This document shows, piece after piece, positions 1 to 4,781 of a stretch of DNA of 5,593 nucleotides. This stretch comes from Bacillota bacterium (GTDB taxonomy: Bacteria > Bacillota_G > SHA-98 > UBA4971). The notes below the pieces were generated by a model that saw only the letters and a program-made list of their open reading frames with translations, ran no database searches and was not told where the DNA came from. The stretch's first letter is position 1. Each line of letters begins with the position of its first letter. The stretch lies in assembly GCA_012512055.1 (NCBI GenBank), contig JAAZEW010000274.1:1-5593 (forward strand). The letters run 5' to 3'. A program made the translations under genes and the position numbers.

Positions 1-843
1 CCGTTAATCCGCGGCCGTTATCCGTCTCTGGCTCGTTCTGAGCAAAAGGTGGCCAAGTACATCCTTTCTCACCCTGCAGAAGTCGTCAATATGTCCTCAA
101 TTCAACTGGGGGGTGAGGTCGGGGTAAGCGAATCAACTGTGGTCAAATGCTGTCAACGCCTGGGATTTGAGGGATTCCCTCACTTGAAGATGGCTCTTGT
201 AAGGGATCTGGCTACGACGCCTGTCAGCGCTTTCGGAGAAGTTGAACCCGAAGACAGTATTGGGATTATCAGGGACAAGGTCTTCCAGGCAAACGCACAA
301 GCTCTCTCCGACACCCTCAAGGTGCTTAGTGACACTGAGCTGGAGAAGGCAGTCGACATAATTGAAAATGCCGGAAAACTGGGTTTCTTCGGTGTGGGCG
401 CTTCAGGGCTGGTAGCCCATGACGCTCAATCGAAATTCATGAGGATAGGGATAGAGGCAAAGTACGATCAAGACACTCATAATCAGATGGTGCAGGCTGC
501 TCTCATGCAGCCGGGAGATGCAGCGATAGTCATAACTCACTCAGGAGAGACTCTTGATGCAGCCGAAGTGTTAAGGCTTGCCCGCGAAGCCGGAGCCCGC
601 ACGATTTGCGTTACAAACCACCCTGACTCAACCGCTGCTCACCTTGCTGAGGTCGTTTTGTTAACCTCAGCTCATGAAACTGACCTTCGCAGCGGGGCGA
701 TGGCATCCCGCATGGCTCAGTTGGCAATTATCGATGTCCTGTTCATGTCCGTTGCAATCCATAGACACGAGGACTCTATGTCTTATCTCGTAAAGACGCG
801 AAAAGCTGTATCCAGTAGGAAGGGAAAGACAAAAACCGGCTAA
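1..843 (+). CDS. MurR/RpiR-family transcriptional regulator (HTH + SIS), 5' end outside window
   Basis: RpiR-family regulators bind DNA through an N-terminal HTH and sense a phosphosugar through a C-terminal SIS domain. The reading frame is open from base 1, and the 16 residues before the first GTG (base 49) already fit the family's N-terminal pattern (YPSLARSEQKVAKYIL). The GTG at 49 is therefore internal and the true start is upstream of the window. There are 280 residues visible, close to a full family length. Counted from base 1, the HTH covers about residues 1-80 (GVSESTVVKCCQRLGFEGF), followed by a linker. The SIS domain spans about 115-260, with the phosphosugar-loop signatures GVGASG (131-136) and HSGET (180-184). 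The C-terminus is basic (SSRKGKTKTG). The gene converges with the BON gene and overlaps it by 4 bases. A terminator follows at 884-922. The ligand and targets cannot be told from the sequence, since no sugar catabolic gene is in view. Confidence 0.93.
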   Translation, partial: PLIRGRYPSLARSEQKVAKYILSHPAEVVNMSSIQLGGEVGVSESTVVKCCQRLGFEGFPHLKMALVRDLATTPVSAFGEVEPEDSIGIIRDKVFQANAQALSDTLKVLSDTELEKAVDIIENAGKLGFFGVGASGLVAHDAQSKFMRIGIEAKYDQDTHNQMVQAALMQPGDAAIVITHSGETLDAAEVLRLAREAGARTICVTNHPDSTAAHLAEVVLLTSAHETDLRSGAMASRMAQLAIIDVLFMSVAIHRHEDSMSYLVKTRKAVSSRKGKTKTG

Positions 844-1553
844 CGTGTATCCAAAATGATTCTATTATCGATGCCTGTCACCTGCCTGCCATAATCCTCG
901 ATAATGAGGCGGGCCTTTTTTTCTATGGCGCTTTTCTGCTCTAAGGTTGCGACTTCGCCTTCCATTACTATGGTGCCGTCCTTGACAGATACGCGAATGG
1001 GGCGGGGGAGGGAAGCCTCATATTCGCTGAGAGCGTCCATGAGCTTCCTGGCTGCCTGTTCCGGAACAGTGGATTCAACAGTCCTGGGAATGGATCTTCC
1101 CGTGATTTCCGTACCACGCGTACCTGCGATATGGCTTACGATATCCTTGACCCCCCTGGCTTTTGCTGCAGCCCATATAGCTGCCTTAGCTTCGTCAGGG
1201 CTATCCACGTCCCCATAGAGGTGGAGGACTCCTTTCTTACTGTCCCCATAGACCCTGCTGATGTCTACATTAGGCGCCAATCTGAGCTCCTCGGCGACTT
1301 CGAAGTCTATGTCGTCATCAGTTACGCGGCCGTCAGTAGATACTGTCAGATTATTCTCGATGCGAGTCACCCCATTGACACTTGCGGCGATGTCTTCAGC
1401 CCTTATTTTCTCTGCGAACACGTCGACTATGCCTTGAAGACGTACAACCCCTTTGTTGGATGAAACCTTGATTCCGTAGGGCCGGAGGCCGGGGTCGTCC
1501 ATAATTGATGAATGCACCTTCAAGGCCAGATATTTGTCGTCATTTAAGTGCAT
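840..1553 (-). CDS. Triple-BON-domain protein
   Basis: This is a 237-residue protein made almost entirely of three BON domains, a small alpha/beta fold implicated in phospholipid or protein contact in OsmY-type and related proteins. The core strand motif (G-x-x-x-x-x-G-x-V) occurs three times: NKGVVRLQGIVD (33-44), KKGVLHLYGDVD (106-117) and KDGTIVMEGEVA (191-202). The repeats run about residues 5-73, 80-145 and 165-236. I see no signal peptide or membrane segment, so the protein should be cytoplasmic, unlike the exported OsmY type. The ATG start is supported by AAAGGAGA (1561-1568) placed just upstream with a 7-8 base gap. The stop overlaps the end of the RpiR gene tail to tail. No terminator is evident downstream on this strand. 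The family call is firm; the function is unknown. Confidence 0.88.
   Translation of the reverse strand: MHLNDDKYLALKVHSSIMDDPGLRPYGIKVSSNKGVVRLQGIVDVFAEKIRAEDIAASVNGVTRIENNLTVSTDGRVTDDDIDFEVAEELRLAPNVDISRVYGDSKKGVLHLYGDVDSPDEAKAAIWAAAKARGVKDIVSHIAGTRGTEITGRSIPRTVESTVPEQAARKLMDALSEYEASLPRPIRVSVKDGTIVMEGEVATLEQKSAIEKKARLIIEDYGRQVTGIDNRIILDTR
884..922 (+). terminator. Rho-independent terminator of the RpiR gene, inside the convergent BON gene
   Basis: A 7-bp stem, GCCTGCC (884-890) with GGCGGGC (908-914), has one U-G pair and a 17-base loop. After one C it is followed by seven T (916-922). It lies 41 bases past the RpiR stop codon. On the other strand the same bases encode the last part of the BON protein (the KKARLIIEDYGRQ region), so the terminator and the codons share sequence. 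The T run is present only in the plus orientation, so it would not terminate the BON transcript. Confidence 0.75.
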
Positions 1554-1595
1554 GGCATTCTCTCCTTTAACCCATTGAATCCTATCTGGATCGCC

Positions 1596-1623
1596 ATGAG
1601 ACCGTTGCCCTCTCCCATATTAT
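1596..1623 (+). promoter_or_regulatory. Candidate plus-strand promoter ahead of the structured region
   Basis: ATGAGA (1596-1601, 4/6 match to the -35 consensus) and TATTAT (1618-1623, 5/6 match to the -10) are 16 bases apart. Transcription would start near 1630, just before the GC-rich structured stretch. The same AT-rich spot read on the minus strand gives CATAAT (1619-1624), a possible -10 for the BON gene, but without a well-spaced -35. Matches of this quality occur by chance, so this is a lead only. Confidence 0.25.
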
Positions 1624-1631
1624 GTTAACAC

Positions 1632-1899
1632 GGCCCGCCCGAATCGCAAAAACTGGTCGACATCTTCGCTGAAACCGGCGGTTACTGGAGAAGTCCAACG
1701 GTCTCCGTCATAAGTAATCGCCGGCTCTAACGACTGCAATGGAAATGTCCGTACCGTGTGGGGCTGCCGGTGTTGCACTAAGGGGACGGCGCCCCAAGCG
1801 GGTTGCCTTGACAAAGTCCGGCCCGTAGGCCGGTGACCGGATTTTGACACCCCCCGTTGCAATCACCGGCCTTATAAAACGTACGTACCGTGCGGGGCC
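1632..1899 (+). ncRNA. Putative structured RNA of unrecognised class
   Basis: No protein gene is credible here, but the stretch folds into nested helices. (1) CCGGCGGTTACT (1675-1686) pairs with AGTAATCGCCGG (1713-1724), one G-U, enclosing GGAGA (1687-1691) with TCTCC (1702-1706). (2) GCCGGTGTTGCA (1766-1777) pairs with TGCAATCACCGGC (1858-1870), one bulged T. (3) Inside it are GGGG (1782-1785) with CCCC (1792-1795) and GCGGG (1798-1802) with CCCGT (1853-1857). (4) TGACAAAGTCCGG (1809-1821) pairs with CCGGATTTTGACA (1837-1849), one A-A mismatch and one G-U. It competes with a local hairpin, CCGGCC (1818-1823) with GGCCGG (1828-1833). (5) GGCCCGC (1632-1638) could close the domain against GCGGGGCC (1892-1899). 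All wobble pairs are G-U on the plus strand and would be A-C on the minus, favouring plus transcription. It could be a leader of the downstream protease gene, a free RNA or a DNA element. The ends are approximate. Confidence 0.45.
1750..1899. repeat. Imperfect 16-base direct repeat flanking the main helix
   Basis: CGTACCGTGTGGGGCT (1750-1765) and CGTACCGTGCGGGGCC (1884-1899) match at 14 of 16 positions. Each is preceded upstream by TGCAAT (1735-1740 and 1858-1863). The first copy abuts the 5' strand of the 12-bp helix at 1766; the second starts 14 bases after its 3' strand. This could be an old duplication within a structured RNA, or paired protein- or RNA-contact sites. Confidence 0.5.
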
Positions 1900-2097
1900 A
1901 CCCGAGACAATCGGAAAACGAGTGAAAACTAATGAACTCATACTTAGAAACCAATGGCAAGCTTGCTAATAGTAGTATTGCCATGACACGTCCGGTTAAC
2001 CCTTCTAGGTGAACTGACGGTCTTTGGGAATATTTTGCGGCCTTATAGCTATTGCCTATAGCGTGTGATAGAGTGAATGGCATAGATCTCCTTTAGT
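1900..2097. other. Non-coding stretch, AT-richer, with small dyads
   Basis: I see no credible gene here: minus-strand frames are open but lack a ribosome-binding site, family resemblance or coding-like composition. Visible structure is limited to ATGGCAA (1954-1960) pairing with TTGCCAT (1978-1984), which encloses the palindrome GCAAGCTTGC (1957-1966), and to GCTAT (2048-2052) with ATAGC (2058-2062). There is no convincing promoter. Confidence 0.4.
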
Positions 2098-2144
2098 TCC
2101 AATAGTGTGCTCTTTGACCTCTTTGAGAACGTTATTGGATTTTT
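2098..2144 (+). terminator. Terminator-like stem-loop upstream of the protease gene
   Basis: TCCAATAGTGT (2098-2108) pairs with the arm at 2129-2139 (ending TATTGGA) over 11 positions, including two G-U pairs, and is followed directly by TTTTT (2140-2144). The 20-base loop contains CTCTTTGA twice (2110-2117 and 2119-2126). The stem is AU-rich, so it would be a weak terminator. It lies 89 bases before the protease start codon. It could end the proposed upstream RNA or act as an attenuator for the protease gene. Confidence 0.35.
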
Positions 2145-2217
2145 CGGGAGCATTTCCCGGCGCGTCCACAATAGATATTAATAGATCCCAGAATACGCCT
2201 TTGGTATTAGTCGGAGT

Positions 2218-2225
2218 AGGGGAGG
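2218..2225 (+). promoter_or_regulatory. Ribosome-binding site that fixes the TTG start of the protease
   Basis: AGGGGAGG lies 8 bases before the TTG at 2234. No comparable site precedes the upstream in-frame ATG at 2105, and translation from this TTG begins a clean lipoprotein signal peptide. Confidence 0.8.
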
Positions 2226-2233
2226 AACCGGTT

Positions 2234-4162
2234 TTGTTAAAGAGATTACCAATCTTGATCTTGGCGCTGGCAATCATCGTGTCTCTATCGGGTTGCTTCG
2301 GAGGCGGAGGCAATTCCAGCAGTGTCAAGACATTTAATGTCACAGGTAAGGTTACTTCTACCACGACCCGGCTTGGCATAGATGGCGCAACCGTAACGAT
2401 AAGTGATAGCAAAAGCAGTTCTTATGCATATACAGGCCATGACGGCATGTATCAGTTTCAGAGAGTAACCACCTATGACAGTACTGTAAAGATTACAGGA
2501 TACAAAGACGGCTATGAACCGAAATCGAAATACATGAGCATCACCGGAGGGTCCAATCACATCTGCAACCTTGAACTCGACCCGAAATCGTCAGAGGATG
2601 GAGGATCTATCCTGGTAAAGGGATGGGTCGACTACGGATACAATGAGTCATATGGACAGGCTGCTTCGCGAAGGATCTCACCACATCGAGCTTGGGTGGA
2701 ACCTGACGTTATGAGGGAACCTGACAGCGTGATTGTGGAACTTGCAGGAGACGTCAGGACTTCAAGTGTCAGTACGCTGGTCAGGGACGTCAATGCCCGG
2801 GAGTACAAAGTCAGGGAGCTCATCAACAGAGTCATCATCAAGGTGCCGGAAGGAGAGTCTCTCGACGATTTCACGGCGAAACTCAGGGAGTCTCCTACGG
2901 TTAGAAGTGTGGAACCAAACAGTATTGTGTATGCAGCCATGGTTCCCGATGATGAGTATTATGCTCAAGAACAAAAGTGGTGGCTCCAACTTATGAATCT
3001 CCCGGCTGCATGGGAGATAACGACAGGTGACAATCAGATTACCATAGCAGTGATCGATACAGGGATAAGTTACGGCCATCCTGATCTTCCAAGTCAATGG
3101 GAGCTGGCCCCTGGGTGGGATTTTGTGGACGGAGATAATGACCCGTTTGATCCCGGTACGCCAGGTGCGGCATTCGCAAGTCACGGTACCCATGTTGCAG
3201 GTACAATCGGAGCTAAGACCAATAATGGTACCGGCGTCGCCGGAGTCACCTGGAACGTAAGAATTATGCCTGTCCGTGTCCTTGGGACTGACCGTGAAGG
3301 TACAATAGCTGATTTGGCATCAGGTATCACATGGGCTGCTGAGAACGGAGCGAAAGTCATTAACATGAGTCTGGGGGGCAGTTCATCGCCTACTCTCAGC
3401 CAAGCTGTCCAGTTGGCTGAGAGCAAAGGTGTCGTAATGGTTGCAGCGTCCGGGAATGATTCCAGCTCATCGGTGTCCTATCCGGCAGCATACTCTCAGG
3501 TCATTGCAGTTGGCGCTGCTTCCGGGTATGATCCCTTTACGGTTGCGGCTTTCTCAAACGGTGGTGCCGGATTGGACATAATAGCCCCTGGGACTTGGGT
3601 ATTCAGCACCAACTATGACCGCAGGGGATTTCCTCCGAAGTGGAATTATATGTATGCAGAAGGAACATCAATGGCTTGCCCACATGTCGCAGGCGTTGTC
3701 GGACTCATGCTGGCGGAGGATTGGTCTCTCACTCCGGGCAAAGTCAAGCGAATTCTGCGACAAACAGCGATCAGGCCGGGCAACGGGCAAGAGCATGACA
3801 CGTGGCGAGGGTACGGATTCATCAATGCTTACGCTGCAGTGACCCAGGCTACCCTCGATAAGGCTCAGTTAGTGGTGTTGGATGGGCAGCTTGAGCCTGT
3901 AAGTGTTGTTGTCTCTCCGGGTTCTGACAGAGGGTTTGCCATCAACGATGTCCCCGAAGCTTCCTTGCTTTATGTCTTCGGTTGGCTGGACGTTGATGGG
4001 TCCGGGGCTTTGGATACCGGGGATTATACAGGCTATAAACAAATCTCAACCCTAGGGGCCACTCAGGTGGATGCGTCCTTTAGACTCAACATACATTCTA
4101 CTTGGGATGCAGGCGCTCAGGAATTCATTGCCGGAGGGCTTCAGGCGATGAGAGGTAATTAG
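2234..4162 (+). CDS. Subtilisin-like (S8) serine protease lipoprotein with CarboxypepD_reg-like domain
   Basis: This is a 642-residue exported subtilase. The TTG start at 2234 is chosen over the in-frame ATG at 2105 because of its ribosome-binding site and because residues 1-21 form a lipoprotein signal: LLKR, a hydrophobic core, then lipobox L18-S19-G20-C21. A Gly/Ser linker follows, then a CarboxypepD_reg-like beta-sandwich (about 31-116: VTGKV, IDGATVTISD, GHDGMYQF). An I9-type prodomain follows (about 163-235, ending VRSVEPNSIVYA). The catalytic domain runs about 250-545 with Asp275 (AVIDTGISYGHPDL), His317 (SHGTHVAGTIG), oxyanion Asn408 (AASGND) and Ser479 (GTSMACPHVAG). All key residues are intact, so it should be an active endopeptidase. 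The C-terminal region (about 550-642) carries DVDGSGALDTGD (586-597), an EF-hand-like calcium loop. It should act outside the membrane, anchored by lipid until processed. Substrate is unknown. A long structured non-coding region precedes it, and no terminator is evident after it. Confidence 0.93.
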   Translation: MLKRLPILILALAIIVSLSGCFGGGGNSSSVKTFNVTGKVTSTTTRLGIDGATVTISDSKSSSYAYTGHDGMYQFQRVTTYDSTVKITGYKDGYEPKSKYMSITGGSNHICNLELDPKSSEDGGSILVKGWVDYGYNESYGQAASRRISPHRAWVEPDVMREPDSVIVELAGDVRTSSVSTLVRDVNAREYKVRELINRVIIKVPEGESLDDFTAKLRESPTVRSVEPNSIVYAAMVPDDEYYAQEQKWWLQLMNLPAAWEITTGDNQITIAVIDTGISYGHPDLPSQWELAPGWDFVDGDNDPFDPGTPGAAFASHGTHVAGTIGAKTNNGTGVAGVTWNVRIMPVRVLGTDREGTIADLASGITWAAENGAKVINMSLGGSSSPTLSQAVQLAESKGVVMVAASGNDSSSSVSYPAAYSQVIAVGAASGYDPFTVAAFSNGGAGLDIIAPGTWVFSTNYDRRGFPPKWNYMYAEGTSMACPHVAGVVGLMLAEDWSLTPGKVKRILRQTAIRPGNGQEHDTWRGYGFINAYAAVTQATLDKAQLVVLDGQLEPVSVVVSPGSDRGFAINDVPEASLLYVFGWLDVDGSGALDTGDYTGYKQISTLGATQVDASFRLNIHSTWDAGAQEFIAGGLQAMRGN

Positions 4163-4208
4163 TGGCAAGCTCCTGGCACCTTCTATGAGTTTTCTTTGGT
4201 AATGGGGA

Positions 4209-4237
4209 TTGACAAACGCAAGAGCTTATGGTTAAAT
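4209..4237 (+). promoter_or_regulatory. Promoter of the Rrf2-hcp operon
   Basis: A perfect -35 TTGACA (4209-4214) is followed after 17 bases by TTAAAT (4232-4237, 4/6 match to the -10), in an AT-rich tract. Transcription would start near 4244, about 33 bases before the Rrf2 ATG. The 40-base gap before hcp has no promoter, so both genes probably depend on this one. Confidence 0.6.
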
Positions 4238-4249
4238 ATAACTAGGGCC

Positions 4250-4288
4250 ATTAGTAATATATAAGGAGTCGATGTAATGATTACTAAT
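4250..4288. repeat. 9-bp inverted repeat spanning the Rrf2 ribosome-binding site and start codon
   Basis: ATTAGTAAT (4250-4258) and ATTACTAAT (4280-4288) are perfect reverse complements 30 bases apart, start to start. The 21-base spacer holds the ribosome-binding site AAGGAG (4263-4268) and the ATG (4277-4279); the right arm is codons 2-4. It could be an operator for the Rrf2 protein itself, with half-sites about three helical turns apart, or an mRNA hairpin presenting the start site in its loop. AT-rich arms of this length can arise by chance. Confidence 0.45.
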
Positions 4289-4741
4289 AAGCTGGAGTAC
4301 CTTCTCCTGACTCTCATGGACTTAGCAATGAACGGCAGTGATGAGTACGTGGTATCAAGGGATGTAGCTGAGAGGCAGGGAATATCGCCGAAATACATGC
4401 CGCAGCTAATGGCCCTCCTTACAAGCAAAGGCTGGGTGGGTTCGTCCAGGGGATGCAAAGGCGGAGTAATGCTTATAGCTGATCCTGCGGAAATCATGGT
4501 AAGCGACGTAGCTGAGGTTGCAGGTGAGCCCCTGATTATCAAGGCATGCGTCTCCTCCCAATACCGGTGCCATCGTAAAGCAGAATGTCCACTTAATCTA
4601 CTGTGGCGGAAGGTTCAGGAAGGTGTGGACGGCATTGTTGAAAACACCACTCTGGCTGACCTTCTGGAAATCAAGTCGCGCTTGGGGATGCAAGCGTCTG
4701 CCAAAGATGACCTCGATGTGCAAGAAGAGGTTGTTGGTTAA
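4277..4741 (+). CDS. Rrf2-family transcriptional regulator with three-cysteine cluster motif
   Basis: This 154-residue protein belongs to the Rrf2 family (IscR, NsrR, CymR and relatives), small winged-HTH dimers, many of which bind a [2Fe-2S] or [4Fe-4S] cluster. The N-terminal HTH includes VVSRDVAERQGISPKYMPQL (residues 25-44), followed by the wing SSRGCKGGVML (56-66). Cys91, Cys98 and Cys104 (C-x6-C-x5-C) sit where IscR-type cluster ligands lie, so an Fe-S or NO/redox sensor is likely. Cys60 in the wing is an additional cysteine. The start is supported by AAGGAG 8 bases upstream. hcp follows after 40 bases in the same direction, so this protein is probably its regulator and may regulate itself. 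Rrf2 control of hcp is established for NsrR in enterobacteria; transfer to this protein is inference. The residues after about 140 are acidic and probably disordered. Confidence 0.92.
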   Translation: MITNKLEYLLLTLMDLAMNGSDEYVVSRDVAERQGISPKYMPQLMALLTSKGWVGSSRGCKGGVMLIADPAEIMVSDVAEVAGEPLIIKACVSSQYRCHRKAECPLNLLWRKVQEGVDGIVENTTLADLLEIKSRLGMQASAKDDLDVQEEVVG

Positions 4742-4781
4742 TCCAACTGACATAAGACGATGTGAACGGGGAGGCGAGAAG

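Noticed and set aside
904..1463. Plus-strand open frames opposite the BON gene
   Set aside because: They are shadows of a well-supported triple-BON coding sequence, and no domain is recognisable.
1811..1880. RNase P-like fragments (AAAGTCCGG and GGCCTTATA)
   Set aside because: The conserved core elements between them are missing, and the spacing is far too short.
1892..1903. T-box-like GGGTGG-CCCCGC on the minus strand
   Set aside because: It matches the T-box core only partly (GGGTGG-N-ACCGCG expected). There is no terminator after it, no aminoacyl-tRNA or amino-acid gene downstream, and the wobble evidence favours the plus strand.
1867..2047. 10-base direct repeat CGGCCTTATA at 1867-1876 and 2038-2047
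   Set aside because: It is short, with no extended similarity around either copy, and it is not paired with inverted ends that would suggest an insertion sequence.
1620..2083. Three overlapping minus-strand open frames of 77-101 codons (1620-1862, 1708-1941, 1778-2083)
   Set aside because: They overlap one another in different frames, lack ribosome-binding sites and family resemblance, and lie over the helices of the structured region. Openness in a GC-rich structured stretch explains them.
2145..2159. Small hairpin CGGGA-GCATT-TCCCG before the protease gene
   Set aside because: A 5-bp stem without a T run after it on the plus strand is common by chance.
2105..2233. Upstream extension of the protease to the in-frame ATG at 2105
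   Set aside because: The extra 43 residues would bury the lipoprotein signal peptide inside the protein, and they overlap the terminator-like stem. The TTG at 2234 has a strong ribosome-binding site.
1955..4171. TGGCAAGCT present at 1955-1963 and 4163-4171 on both sides of the protease gene
   Set aside because: A 9-base identity over this distance is expected by chance, and there is no sign of a mobile element between the copies.
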